Shown: in pieces, positions 1 to 12,700 of the stretch
How the letters are laid out: every line of letters starts with the position of its first letter
Numbering within the stretch: position 1 is the stretch's first letter
Source of the DNA: Opisthocomus hoazin
Taxonomy: Eukaryota; Chordata; Aves; Opisthocomiformes; Opisthocomidae
Length of the DNA stretch: 64,000 nt
Assembly: GCF_030867145.1 (NCBI RefSeq)
Contig: NC_134440.1
Location: 9,796,001 to 9,860,000 of the forward strand
Direction: 5' to 3'
Translations under genes and position numbers: made by a program
Notes under the pieces: model-generated
Told to the model about the DNA's origin: nothing
The model's input: only the letters and a program-made list of their open reading frames with translations
The model's database searches: none

Positions 1-68
1 GCACACCAAGGTAGTGGGCTGATCGCGGCACCGCCGGCGCTGGGCTCCCGGCTCACCACACGCGGGCT

Positions 69-3000
69 TTATCGTATCCTGGTGAAGAGGTTGAGGACGG
101 ATACAGACTCCTGCCAGGAAAAGGCAAAGCAGGGGCTGAGCACTCCATAGCTGCGCTGCGGCGTCACGCCACCTGCTTCGGGGTTTGGTTTTTTAATAAA
201 CCAGCTGCCGATCCGGTGAGGTACCTCCAGCTCTGGGCACGACCCGAGCTCACCGTTCAAAGCCCAACACCATCAGTATTCCCACGGGCTTTTTCCAGGC
301 GGTAACAAGGAGCACGGCAGGCAAGTGTGCCGTTCCCCCGGCCTCGTGGGGAGCTGTACCCCAGAGCTGCCAGAGACCGGGGACGCCGGCAGCGAGCAGC
401 ACCCGCTCCCCACAGCTCACTCCAGGATCTCCCTGCCACCTCCGCCAGACACCCAGCCCAGCTCTCGGCGCAGCTGGCACCACCCGCTCTCGGTGACGGC
501 GAGCTGTCAGCAGCAGCACCCACGATCCCACTCCCACCCAAGCCCCCATCTGAGGCCGTTTCACAGGGAGCCAGGGGACAACGCTCTCGGAGCGGGTCAG
601 CTCCCAGCAGCACCCTTGCAGGGAGGAGGGTGGGCGCAGGATGGGCTCCCCGAAACGCTGCTACGCTCAGCAGCCCTCGAGCAGCCAGGAGAAGGCCGTT
701 CCGTCGCACTGCCTTGAGCACACAGGGGCAGGCTTTTCTTTCACCTGATGACTACAGATCTCTTCATGTCTCAGCAAAGTACAACCCTGCACCGCATCCA
801 GCCCTCGACCCGCAGCGTGTGGTGAAGGGACCAGAGCCAAGGCAGCAGAGCAGCGCAGACTTGGCCCGAACTCGCCCCCGGGCCGAGCCTGCTGCAGGAC
901 ACAGCCGCAGCCACCCCCGCACGCACCCTTACCTTCGTCGAGCGAGTTTTACTGAAGACGTTCCAGAAGCGCAAGGTCTCATCTCCAGCTCCTGTAACGA
1001 TGGCCTCCCCATCAGGGGACATTGCCTACGGCCAAGAGAGAGCAACCTTTAGCAGCTGTTACATTTTTGAGGTTGAAAACAAACCTTCACTGGAATACGA
1101 GAGAGATTTAACTCTCCTTCCTACCTGGCTAGCGGTGAGAAACCACAGAACTACCTCTGCTTTCCTCTGCCTCGCTCAGTCTCCGTAGGTGCCAATTTGA
1201 GCACTCGCATCTTACTTAGGCAGCCATGGAACACAGGGGTGAAATTCTCATAAAAAGGATTCTGGTGTTCAGAATCCAAGGCAGCTGTAATTAAGGCTGT
1301 TCCTCCCCGGATGATAAAGAGGTGTGAGGGCAGGAAGTGTGACACGACTGCATGCGCCAGCTCTGGCAGTCACCTGCACCGGAATCCAGCCCACAAAACC
1401 GAAGCTGCACATTTATCACCTCTGTCACGACTCCGCCGAAAGCCCCACGTACCAGCGACAAAGCAGGCACAGGGTCAGCGTGGATTAACTGCACCAAGTA
1501 CTGTAATGATGAACGAGGAGGACTGAAAGCCTCAAACCCTTCGCCTGCTGGCAGTCCCCAGCGAAAACGTGTACAAGTCTCCAGGGAAGGAGGAGAGACG
1601 CCTGTGCTTCCTCAGCAGAGTTTTGGCAGGCTTTGCTCTTCGCTAAGAAAGCCTCACGTTTCCATAGCAGCAAACCAAAGCATCCCTTGCAGGCAAGGAA
1701 ACCAGATACAGGCGTTTTCCTTCGCTTGCAGGGCAGCATTCGTAGCTCCAGCCCGGCTGCCGGCAGCTCCGGCGCCACCGGCACTGCGGCTTCGGCCTCA
1801 CCCCGCACGCGCGCAGCCGACACGCAGCTACAGAAGCCTGCAGAGACACGGCCGTCGCTTACCAGATACAAGACTCGGTACGAGTGCCCCGTTAGCTTTG
1901 CCACTTGAGTTAGCGAGGGGTATTTCCAGACGAGGATCTGGTTCTGCGAGTATCCGTGGGTACTCACCTGGAAGGGGAGAGGAAAATTCGCGTCACGCTT
2001 CCTGACAGCCGACGGCGCAGCGGCCGCACCGCACCGCGAGGAACTCACGAGCTCGTTGGCGTGTTTCGACCAGGCCAGGTTGCACACTTGCGACCCGGTG
2101 TCGATGCACTGCAGAGGCTGCCCGGTGAGCGTGTTCCAGAAGCGTATGCAGCGGTCGGCTGTCCCACCGCCGGAGGCGAGCAGTCCGTGCTGGTGCGGAG
2201 ACCAGGCGATAGCTTTTACTGCTGCAAGATGCTCTGTGTACTGTTGGACAGGACTCAGGCTGCAGTGATTCCAGACAAGGAGCTGGCAGAGAGGAGAGAC
2301 GTGATGGAACCTGCACTGCTGTCGCGTGTCTGCAACACCCACAAGCCACGACGCTGCGCTGGGACGGAGGAGGGCAGGTGGGCACCAAAGTGATTTCCCA
2401 CAGCTCTGCCCCAGCACACGCATCCCCACCCTGCAGCCAGGCCCACCCTGACGCCGCCCCCCACGCCCTGCCCAGAGCCGTTCGGCTGCGGGGCCACAAG
2501 GCAGCGAACGGTCCTCAGGCTGACGGAGCCAAAGACAGAGCGTCACTGAACATGAACTCAAACCCTTCTCTTGCCCCGACAGCTGCATTACTCCAGAGCA
2601 CGTTTAGAAACGGGCTCGAGTTCCTCAGAAGTTATTCTGAGCAGGAGGAACTCCGCACAGCCACACTGTCACACGGACACCGGGCACATTCACCACCTTG
2701 CAGCCTGCTCCCAGGGGCTCCCAGCACTGCTTCTCCACAACAGCTGCTGCTTCCGTACGGCGCTCAGCCAACTCCACGCCTGCGTTCCAGGTGTCAGAAC
2801 CTCTATAGCTCTAAACTCCGTTTCCTTCTGCATACATAAACACCACTGCAACAAACCTGACCACAGGCTACCTAAACAAAATCAGGAAGCACAGCTTAGC
2901 AGCAGCTTTGTTGAACTCAAACCCCTGAGTCAAGCTATAGATTTAATTAGCCAAGTGCAGGAGCAAAATTAAATTTGCCTTTTTAATTTTATTAGGGAGA

Positions 3001-6000
3001 GGAGACCGAGTAGAAGCTTCGCATGATTTATGTTTGGACGCAGTCCAACGACCGAAACAAAAGCCCCTTTCGGAGGGCCAAATATCCCTAAAGAGAGGGG
3101 GTCTGACAATTCTTGGTGAAGACCTAGCGACACTGAGCCCCGTGGACTCCTTGGCAGGACCATACCTTATTATCATTTCCTCCAGAGGCCAGGAGCTGGT
3201 GGTCCGTAGACCACTTGAGCCCGCAGACCTCCTGCCTGTGGCCCTGGAGCCGCCGCTCGGACTGCAGGGGGGGGGTGCGGATGTCCCGCTGCAGGATCAT
3301 CCTGTCCCGGCTCCCAGAAGACAGCTGGTCCGCGTTCCACGCCAAGGCACCTGCAACGCGGGCAGAGCGTCAGGGTGTGCTGCGGGAGGCCTGGGAGCGG
3401 GCAGGCAGCACCCAGCCACCACAGCTGCCAAGGATTTAAAAAAATAATTCAAAAAACATCTGTGCTTATGGACCTGCCTTCTATCCACTGTCTGAAGTCC
3501 TAGCACAGCGTGCAAAGACAGATTAGCCTGCACAAGCTTACTGAAGGTATCACTAATCCCATTTCACAGTGCAGTACAGCACAGAAGGAAAACTCGGAGG
3601 GTGCCCTGACTTCCCAAATCTCACTCCAGCGTTCAGATCGCTGCGGAGCAACAAAACCAGTCCCGGCAGAAGAAGGGAACTGGAAATCTCAGTGTCAAGC
3701 AGCCTGCCGGCAGGGCTGAAACCGGAAGCCAGTGGCAGTGACACAAGATGTTGCAACCAAACCTAAAATGCCTCAGACATGGAGGAAACACCTGCTGCAA
3801 CACTCAACCACCACCACACCCGAGATCAGAGCTCCACAATTACTCGACGATAACGCTTTGAAGACGGCTCGAGACATAGCAGGGGATAAATCTCAATCCT
3901 GGCACCTTCCGAGTTCTGCTATTTCACACAGATCCCTTGCTTCAAGGAAAAAGTTCAGTCATGAAGAAAGGAAACCTGCGAAACCTCGGCCTCCCGCCTC
4001 CTTACCGACTCGGGCTGTGTGCCCCTCGAGCATTGAGAGCTTTTTCCCAGCAGCCGCATCCCAGATCTGTACAAAGCCCTTGTGCGTGCCCACGGCTACC
4101 AAGTTCCCCTGGACAAACAGCAAACCATGGTCAGTAAAGCCAGTAAGTACAGACAGACGTAAACCAAAAGCTAGGAGCTGAGGAGAAGACTTGAGATAAA
4201 TCCCACACGATGGAAAGCATCCAGAGTTCTTCCATCTTTTCCCTACCGAGAGGGCCAAGGAGCCTGGCTGGAATATATTTACTGTAACTTTTTATTGTCA
4301 AGAGAAGTGAGCCGGCTCTTTCTCCCTCCCACGGCTCTCAGCAGATGCCTCGAGAACCTCGAGATACAGGAGGCTGCTCTCGGTCCCCTCTCATTTAGCA
4401 GAGGAAAACGGTGCAGACAGGAAGACGCATTTGATTTGCGACGCATACAGGGAGTTTGGGGAAATACAGGACAATACCCCAAGTTCAAAGCTGTGAGGAA
4501 GAGCTACACGGCTACGACGGCAGTGTCTACGCTACGAGGGTGTGAGCTGCCACCACTGCCAGCGTTATACTGACCCGTTCCGACCAGCCCACGGATGTCA
4601 CAGAATCTCCTTCCACGGAGAGATCACACAGTCTGGTTACCTTGAAAGCGGGACAGAAGGGAACAAGAAACACTTGTTATTGCCACACTACGCTCTCCGC
4701 TGTCTCACAGACCAGGACCTAGTTTGGGACAGAGCATTACAAGCGCTGAATCCCTCAGACAGCGCGTTCCATAGCTCTGAAAGATGCTATGGCTGGAAAA
4801 GAACTACGGCAAGGGCGACTCCACTCTCCAGACACTGACCTGGCTAGTACAAGCGCTCCACAGGTAAACACAAGTCCCAAGGCCAACACTGAGGACGTTA
4901 AGAGAGGACCAGTCCACCAGGTTCAGGTAGAAGTCGTCCTGCAGCTCTGGGGCATCCAGCACTTTGAAAGGAATCTTTGAGATCTTCCGAGTTGGTTTTC
5001 GAGGTGATCTTAGCAGCTTCTGACTGTTTACAAAAACAGATGCACAAACCGCTACAGGACCTTACCCCGCTGCCGATGGTGGGTGCAGATGTAGCCGCTC
5101 TTTAAAGCGCACTTGTGTTTCTGTAGGAATGCACAGACAGAGGCCGAAAAATTCCTTCCAGCTGGTACGACTGGAAGGAATTACGTTCTGCTCCTGTAAA
5201 GGAGCTGGGGAGCAAACAGGTAAACCGAGCGCTGACAGCTGACCGAGGCACGTTCAGTATCTGGGCAGGCTGGGCGCCGGCAGAAGTTCTTAGACCTTGA
5301 CGGTCCCTGCTCACCATCTCCCCACGTTTCCAACAGCAATTCAGACAGCAATTTTGGGTGCCTTAGCAAGAAGCCCCAGAGAGCCTCACTGAATCCTCTG
5401 CCCCAGCCCGTCCCTTCTCGCAGCCTGTGGAGAATCAGTGATACCTTTTGTTGCTGACAGGAGACAGGGAGTACGGCGAGACCTCGTTACCATCATCTGG
5501 ACTGGAGCGCTTTGTGCTCAGTGAATACTGCACGAAGAAAACACACCTGGTAAGAACGCCAGCACGCCCAGACTCCAGAGCATCCCTCCAACGCGCGCTG
5601 GTGCCCAGTGCCTAGCTAACTCCAACACCCACAGTCAGATTTTCCAGACTTTTCAATCGCTCCCTCTCCCAGGTGCTCTGGAACCACACAGCAAAATCCT
5701 GACCTCCACTCAAGTCCAAAAGCTCGATGTGGTCGCTTATCACTGTCCAGAAAAGCCTGGTTCCAGCTCGGCTTCCCCGCCAGTACAGAAACAGGAAGCA
5801 CGCAGCTTGCTGCAGAGACTTCTGCTCTCTTTACAGGCCACCAAATTTTGTTACCAGCAGCTTATCTTGGTCAAGCCACAACACTACCTCCCTTGCACCA
5901 GCAGCGTGGCAGAGCCGTGTGCTGTGTTCCTGCGACGCACACGTGCAGCCTCCACTGGTTTTAACGCAACGTAACCGACTCACAGTGAAGAGAGACTTCT

Positions 6001-8030
6001 TCTCCGGGTTGGACGGCTGCAGCCTCCTGTCTTCTGTCTGCGGGTCTTGCACCTTCTCGATCCCTGCTCCTAAGAGCTCGTTCTTCAGCAAGGCAGAGTA
6101 AGCAAGGCCATCTGTGAACCCAAACGAGCGCTTAGGCACAGGACTCGGAAGCAGCAGGCAGCTCTGCAGGGAGTGGCAGGACGACATCTGCCTGGCTCGC
6201 ACGTTCCCAGGGCCTCTTCATAAGCCTGGGGCCCCAGTTTGGAATCAACATGAGCAGCAAGCTTCCCCTCTTTCACCCCACCAGGAAAGTGCTTCTACGG
6301 TACAATAAATCAAGGGATACAAATAGCCTCTCGCTTCCCAGGCCTCGTCAGCAGCCCACTGAGGTGACCCGGTATTCACCCTCGTGATGGGGGCATTTCC
6401 TAACACACCAGCACGAGTTTTTGCATAAGCACGAAGGAAATAAAAGCTCCAGGCGCAGTGCAAGTGGTAGAAAGGAGGTCTCACCTTTGCCATTGTCCGA
6501 TGTCGCATCCTTTGCTTTTCTGTTTTGACTTGGTGATTTTTCATTTTCCTGAAAGGGAGACAGGCGCTATCACCACACAGAAACCTCAGGATATACGGTG
6601 AACTAACAAACAAAGAAGTCTCCTAGACCACAGGGGCAATGCGTTCAGAGGAACTCTTCTGGGGCAGCAGAAGACAAGCAGAGCAATTACGCAGGCAAAA
6701 TAATATGCACCATTTCCTTAGCTGCGAGACTGAGCTGCAGGAGCTAAACCTACATTTATTCTGTGGAAGTTGATGCTCCAGTTGGCCCCAGCTCTTGAGG
6801 GAATGAATCTGTCACCGTGCTTACTAGGAGAAGACATCGGAGAATTGGAAGGTGTCAGGGTTCTTCTCATCTCTGCTACCTGAATTAAAGAAGAGGAGAC
6901 ACACACAAGAATAAGTGTGGATTACAGCAGGGGTCTGAAAAACATCAGCGAGGCCTTGTCAAAGCTCAATATGCCCAAGTAGAAGAGCCAAGCATTAGTT
7001 TGTCCCCGTCACAGAACCAGTAAGCATGTTAGAGTCCCCCTGTCAGGGGAACTTCTGTCAGAAGCAGCAATTAAACATCCTCTTTCCCTCCGCTCCTTCT
7101 CCAGCTGACGTTGTCGAGGGAAACACGTGGCAGGCTGGAGCGGGGCAGACTGCTTGCAGGGTGAGCAGCAGATGCCGCAACTGCAGTCACATTCTTTTTC
7201 ATACAATAATTTATGTCAGAAGGGACGCCAGCTCTGAACAGGGCTAATTTCACAGCTACACTGAAGGCCACAGCGGCACCCAATTGAGTTTTCAGCGTCT
7301 CCGAGGACACCGACCCCACAAGCTCCCTGCTGCAGTGTTTGGACGCCCTCAGTGCGAACACCTTCTCCCAGTACCTAACTGGAATTCCCCCTGCTGCAGC
7401 TTGTGTCTGTTGCCTCTAATCCTTCCACTGTGTACCTCTGAGGAGAGTCAGACCCTATTTTGTCCATACCACCCACCACGCAGTTGAAAGCTACCACCTG
7501 ATCCCTCCTGAGCCTCAGCTTCTCCAGGCTGAGCAACACAGTCTCGGCATCGTCCTGCGCCAGCCCCCTGACCATCCTGGGGGCCTCCATTGGACTGGCT
7601 CTGTCTTGTCAAGCCCCACAGTTGGTCTGTTTGTTTGTTAGCCCCCAGTGTTTGATGTTCCCCATGTACTTACTGAGGTTATTCAGTAAAGAGGCATCAC
7701 TGAGCTACATAAAAATATCTTAACTCCTTTTTGCGACGTGAACTGAGTTTATACATTCAAACGCTTCGCTGAAGTCAAGTCGTTGGGTTATTCCTAGAAC
7801 AGCTCAGGGGCTCACACCTGCTCACAGCCCAACAAGAGACTACGCTTCGCGTCAGAGAGGTCACACATCTTTCAAAAGCTCAAGTGAAAACAGTCAGAGG
7901 CAAGACAGACAGCCACTGAATAGTCAGACTAAGCCCATTTAGCACAGCCCGTCGTACTTACACCAGGCATTGTGTTTTCATGCTGTATGTTGATTTGGCG
8001 CAGGAGACGTCTCTCGTAATCCTGGTCCAT
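69..8030 (-). CDS. FZR1: FZR1 (CDH1), APC/C activator, complete coding region in 13 exons
   Basis: FZR1 is the WD40 co-activator that recruits substrates to the anaphase-promoting complex in late mitosis and G1. Coding exons, read on the minus strand, are 8030-7962, 6879-6754, 6548-6485, 6111-5984, 5527-5445, 5023-4840, 4640-4575, 4108-4006, 3350-3166, 2282-2049, 1967-1863, 1025-933 and 110-69. Every junction is GT-AG, phases agree, and the total is 1482 nt, or 493 residues plus stop. The start reads [12 protein letters not shown]. The C-box DRFIPSR falls at residues 46-52, an S-P site at residue 40, seven WD repeats fill roughly residues 180-475, and the protein ends in the Ile-Arg tail that docks on the APC/C. 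The protein is almost identical to the human one as I know it. The last exon gives the form lacking the Val-Lys-Trp insertion. The 3' UTR runs off the left edge of the window. Confidence 0.97.
7355..7800 (-). mobile_element. Old CR1 LINE fragment in FZR1 intron 1
   Basis: Read on the plus strand this is the reverse complement of the CR1 3' half. Recognisable CR1 phrases include the CTTCTCCAGGCTGAGCAACA block near 7520 and, near 7770, GCTTCGCTGAAGTCAAGT. The copy is much diverged and internally shortened compared with the CR1 copies at 13.4 and 16.3 kb, so it is older. Edges are approximate. Confidence 0.6.
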
Positions 8031-8107
8031 GGCGGAAAGCAGAGGGGCTGGGGACTTCGGCAGGCTCAGGAATTTATGTTCACCAAGTCCAGCCAGTAAT
8101 CAGTCTG
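8031..8107 (-). other. FZR1: FZR1 5' UTR part of the first coding exon
   Basis: Immediately upstream of the FZR1 start codon, the minus strand shows a pyrimidine-rich tract followed by two adjacent CAG acceptors (AG ending at 8108 or 8105). The exon therefore begins near 8107 or 8104 and carries about 75 bases of leader before the ATG at 8030. Which acceptor is used cannot be told from sequence. Confidence 0.6.
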
Positions 8108-11100
8108 CTGCAACAGAGAGGGGAAGGAAAACACCAAAACGTCGCACCCCCTCGTACAGAAGCAGCCCTTCAGAATCGTGTCAGCCTGTCACCACTTTTC
8201 CTACCCAGAGCACTGGTGCCAAACTTGCGTGACACAGCCCAGCGCAGGGCTGCTGATCAAAGTGGTTTTCTGTATTATTTCCCTTGGCTGCTGAGTCACG
8301 TGAGCAGGCGACCGGCGACTCGTGTCTGGCGGGACCTCAGCCGGAGCCGAGACTGCGGCACTGGAAACCCGCCGGCTGTCACGCACGGCAGCAGCACAGC
8401 CTGGCAAGCTGTCCGCACTCCGGCATGGACAAACCAGACAGCACCAGCCCGCCCCACCGCAGCCAGAGCCACGCGGACAGCAGCGCGCACCGCTGCGCTG
8501 GGGCTGGCTGGGACACCCTTCGCCGTGCTGGAGGTACTGCAGACGTCCAGGCCACGCGCTGCAGGAACGCGGGCAGCTACGGACCAGGCAGGCCCCGGGC
8601 CAGCAGCCAGCGCCCGATGCCCACGCTGCCCCAGGTATTCCTCCTGGCCAGCACAACGCTAGCTCACTGACGGCTACACAGGCTGCAAGCAATGTCCAGC
8701 ATCTTGCAAGCATACGCTCTAGGACAGGGCTGCTTCAGAGCCCAGATGTGGCTGGCTGAATGACAGCGTGCATCGATTAAAAGAAAAAAAAATCAGCTAA
8801 CACTCCTGCGAGGATAGGTAGTCCCAGCCCTTCTCTGGGCTCTGGAGGGCGCAGACCAGCAGCGTTAGGGCCCAGCCCATCTCCAGCTCACACCCCCCCG
8901 CCTCGGGCTTTGCCCTCAGCTCACACGGACACGACGACGCCGACGCCAGAAGAGACGTGCCAAGGTGCTCCTTCACCCACGACAAACATCTCCAGAGGGA
9001 AAGGTGCGCTCTGACACACACCCGCCACAGCCAAAGATCCCCACAGCACACAGGCCTCTGGACGCTGTGCAGAGCACAGAGGGATTTTCATCTGCTGTTA
9101 TTGTACAAACCTTTACGGCCCCTGGCCGGAGTCCCAGCTACACAAACCCGGGAGCTGCCCCGAGACACAAACTCGCGGCAGCATCGGGAGGCAGCTGCAC
9201 GGGAGCGGCTGTGCGGGGCGAAGGCTGTCCAGGGACACGCTGCACCGCCACGCGATGGCCCTGCCCCGGAGCGCCGGCAGCGTCCTCCGCCGCCGGTGAG
9301 GTTCCCTGGGAAGAGGTTCACCAAGAACACCCAGGGTTTATCATCAAACACGGGAGGCAAGGCACCAGGCGCAGAGGGGCACAGCAGCACACGCTGTCAT
9401 CCAGCCGGATGAGATGAAGTATTACAGTATTCTGCAGAAAGCACACCAGCTCTGGGCTACCGTGACGCACCAGCCAGCAGAGCCACTCTCCTTTCATCCA
9501 AGCCGTTTGTTAGTACTGAGCCTTGGACTTCTGACAAACGCCGAAACGCAGAGGCCTGCTCGTCCTCGCCATTAAGCATGGCAGCACTTCCGCAGGAGCT
9601 CCCCTGAAACAGCGAGTGCCAAGCTGTCTCCGAGTATACCTGCTCACCTCCGCCACCTCCTCCCCCAAGCCTTTTGCTTTTTTCATTTCATACATTTCTC
9701 CAATATGTTCTTTCGGAGGCAACACTGGAGAACGCTACCAAACTGAAGAGTAATCAGCTTCCACCAAATGAAGTGAAGACTCAGAGCTGGCCTTACTGCG
9801 AGTGAAAAGTCAGGCAAGCCTGTAAGGTTATTATCGAAGGAGGTTAAAATAAAATAGTAAGTGCATCCCGTGTCAAACGCTCTCCCTCATTTTGTCGGTT
9901 ACTCCACTACCCTCACCTACCCATGATCTTCCAAATCTGCCTTTGAGGTTAACAGGAGCTCTCAAAATGAGCACTTCAGTACAATGCCCCCCCTTCTTTT
10001 TTTCATTCCCCCGGTTGTTTCACCACCACGGATAAGGGAGATCAGCTTGCAGACCCCACGCGAGGAGCGTGCTCAGCTGGGAAACACCACGCGTTGGAAG
10101 CGTCCTCCCAGCACGGCTCAGCGCAGTATTCGTGAGCGATCCAGATCCAGTTACACCGCACCGTGACATTTTTAATTCTGGATATGAAACACATTCGCTT
10201 TTAAAGCTTTTCATTTGAGTTCCTGTCTGTACAAATTTCGACTACAACTTCTAATGAGAAATACAGCGCACACAGAGCGAATAGCAGCAGAGACTGCGTA
10301 GGCAGAACATGGCAGTAATACCAATCAGCCCCAAACAGCCTCTTCTCAGGCTTCAGATGCTTCAGAATAAAGCACCACCATGACATGAATTGTATTTGAA
10401 TTGCCAAGTCATCCTCTGCCCCTTTGGCCCTGTCTAAATTTGCAAATATATTCCTTTGTTACCTTTAAGAGTTCTCCTGCCTTTGGTATTCTCCGAGTCT
10501 CTCACTTTCAGCAGCACCTCTCACGTTCAACACTTACCCACCCAACCACCTTCCAGTGTTAAGGAGCACACAAACGATTTCTGGAAGCAAAACGGGCCAG
10601 GGATTGCCCGGCTGCTGCTCTGCTCAGGTTGGCCACGGCCGGAACTGACAGAGCCGACACGGCCTACATCTGCTGCCCCAACTTCAAAACTCGCCGAGAA
10701 ATCCAACCAGGCAGAGGCTGCCTCTCAAACCACGGGGACTCACCCAGGAGCAGAGGAGGCACAGGAGGAAGGCTGCTGTGTGCATTTTGTAACCTTGTAC
10801 AGAACCTTCAGGGATTTTGTTTTTTTTGCTTGGCTCTTGTGGGAATTCATATGCTCTGTCTGAGCACGACAGTTTTTCACAGAGCTACCAACTTTACTAA
10901 CATCTCGTTTCCCTTTACAGAATACAAAAATTCACGGAATACGGTTGTCTGATTACCTTACATCTCCAAACAGCTCAGAGCGCCAGCTCAGATAAAAGGT
11001 CTGCTTTCTCGGAAGCCTTATCTGAAGTCAGCGCACTAAAAGCCAAGATGAAAAATTCACCACCAGCCTCGTCCACGGAGCTTTACCGGAAAGGCCCGGC

Positions 11101-12098
11101 AACTCGAAAGCCTGCTTCACCGTAACACTGAAGCTACTGAAGGTGCAGCCGTACCTCTGGTCAACGCACAAAAGCAAGTCATGGAATTTAGAGAACGCAG
11201 CAGCTTCAGCCAACAGCCCCAGAAAATTCTGCTACTGTGTTAAAAATAATAATAATAAAATAAATATCGGTCTTTAACGCGAGATGGTGTTGCCGGCAGC
11301 GCGTGAAGAACCTTCGGCACAAACCAGCAGGCTAACTCGGTAAGGGTCAGCACTTCGCAGGAGAGCGAGCGCGGGGCCGCCGAGAGCGCCGCGAGTCAAG
11401 GACAAAAGCATCACCCACGCAAGGAGGGCTGCGACCCCGGGGGCAGAGGCTCCCGCGACCTGGCAGACCCCTCCACGGCCCCCCGGCAGAGCCAGCGCGG
11501 GATGCCCGGGGCGGGCTCCTGAGCCCCGCAGCCCCGCAAAGCCGCCGATCGCCGGTGCCGGGGGCCGTCGCGGTGCGTCACCCCCGACGGCGGGCCCGGC
11601 GGCTTGGAGCCCCTCGGGCCCCAGAGCCACGGGGGGGAACGGCGACCCCCAGCCCGGGGCCCGCACACCAGCGACCCCGGGAAGCTCCCCGCGCCGCCCG
11701 GAAGCCCTCCCCGCCGCTCCCCTGCCCGGTTCGGTCACCAGGCCAGGCACTGCTGCAGCCCCGGGGGCGGGGGCGGCACCGCCGGACGGGGCTCGCAGCC
11801 GCTACGGCCGGTCCCGGGGCCCAGGCGCAGGGCGGCGGCCGGCAGGGCCGGCCGGGGCGGGGGAGCGGCGGCACAGGCCCACCCGCGGCCCCCGCCCCGC
11901 CGGCCCCAGCGCGGACACCGCGCAGCGCCGCGACCCCAAGGCAGCCGGTAGCGACCGGGCCCCGCCCGGCCCGGCAGAGGCCTGGGCACCGGCCGCGCAG
12001 GCCCCGCCGCACCGGGGGCCCCGCAGCCCCGGGGGAAGGGGCCGCGGCCCACCGCAGCCCGCCCCGCAGCACCGGCGCGGCCCCGCCGCCCGCCCTAC
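8104..12098 (-). other. FZR1 intron 1, otherwise featureless
   Basis: This roughly 4 kb intron separates the non-coding exon from the coding start. I see no exon-like open frame with good splice sites in it. The part from about 11.3 kb onward is CpG-rich and belongs to the promoter island. An AT-rich stretch occurs near 11.24 kb. Short open frames on both strands here look like chance. Confidence 0.4.
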
Positions 12099-12180
12099 CT
12101 GCCCGCCCGGCGCGGCCCGGCCCCGCTCCGCCTCCGCCTGTCACTCTCCGCCGGCCCCACCGCTCCGCAATATGGCGGCC
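12099..12180 (-). other. FZR1: FZR1 non-coding exon 1 (predicted)
   Basis: In the CpG-rich region a good minus-strand donor (AG followed by GTAGGG) ends an exon at 12099. A YY1-type element at 12168-12179 lies near the likely transcription start, as is common in housekeeping promoters. This would splice over about 4 kb to the leader in front of the coding start at 8030. The exon is inferred from the donor and the promoter context; its 5' end is approximate. Confidence 0.5.
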
Positions 12181-12700
12181 GCCCCTGCCCGCTGGCCCCG
12201 CCCCCCGTTCGAATCAACACAGAAGCGGCGGCGCGCGGCGCCATGGCAACGGCCGCGGCCCGCCCCGGGTGGGTGGGGCGGAGCCTGACACCGCCCCTCA
12301 GCGCGCTGACGTCACGGCGCTGAGGGCCTTCCGGGGGAGGGGAGGGGGACACGGGACATGGCGGCCGCGCTCCCCGCAGCCCCTCCCGGCGCGCCCCGGC
12401 TGCAACGCGCCGGTCCCCGCGTAGCCCCCGCGCCCCCCCGCCCCGGGGCTCGAACGCGCGGGCGTCGGCCGGGAGCGGCGGGCCCGGCCCATCCCGTCCC
12501 GCCCCGGCCCCGCCCCCGGCGCCGTCGTGACCCCACCGCGCCCCCGCCGTGACCCCGCCGTGACCCTGCCGTGACCCCGCCGTGACCCCGCCGCTGCCGA
12601 TCGCTTCCGGGGCGGCCCCGGCTCCCGGTTTGAAAATGCGGGAGCGGCTGCTGGTGCTGCTGTGCGCGCTGGCGCGGCGGCGGGCGGGCGGGCGGCGGCC
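12160..12700. promoter_or_regulatory. Bidirectional CpG-island promoter between FZR1 and the Harbinger-derived gene
   Basis: About 500 bases of CpG-rich DNA lie between the predicted FZR1 first exon (minus strand) and the ATG at 12701 (plus strand). It contains a perfect CRE, TGACGTCA, at 12307-12314 and a perfect YY1-type element, CAATATGGCGGC, at 12168-12179, with no TATA box. Head-to-head genes at this distance usually share one divergent promoter. The sites are seen directly; shared control is inferred. Confidence 0.65.
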
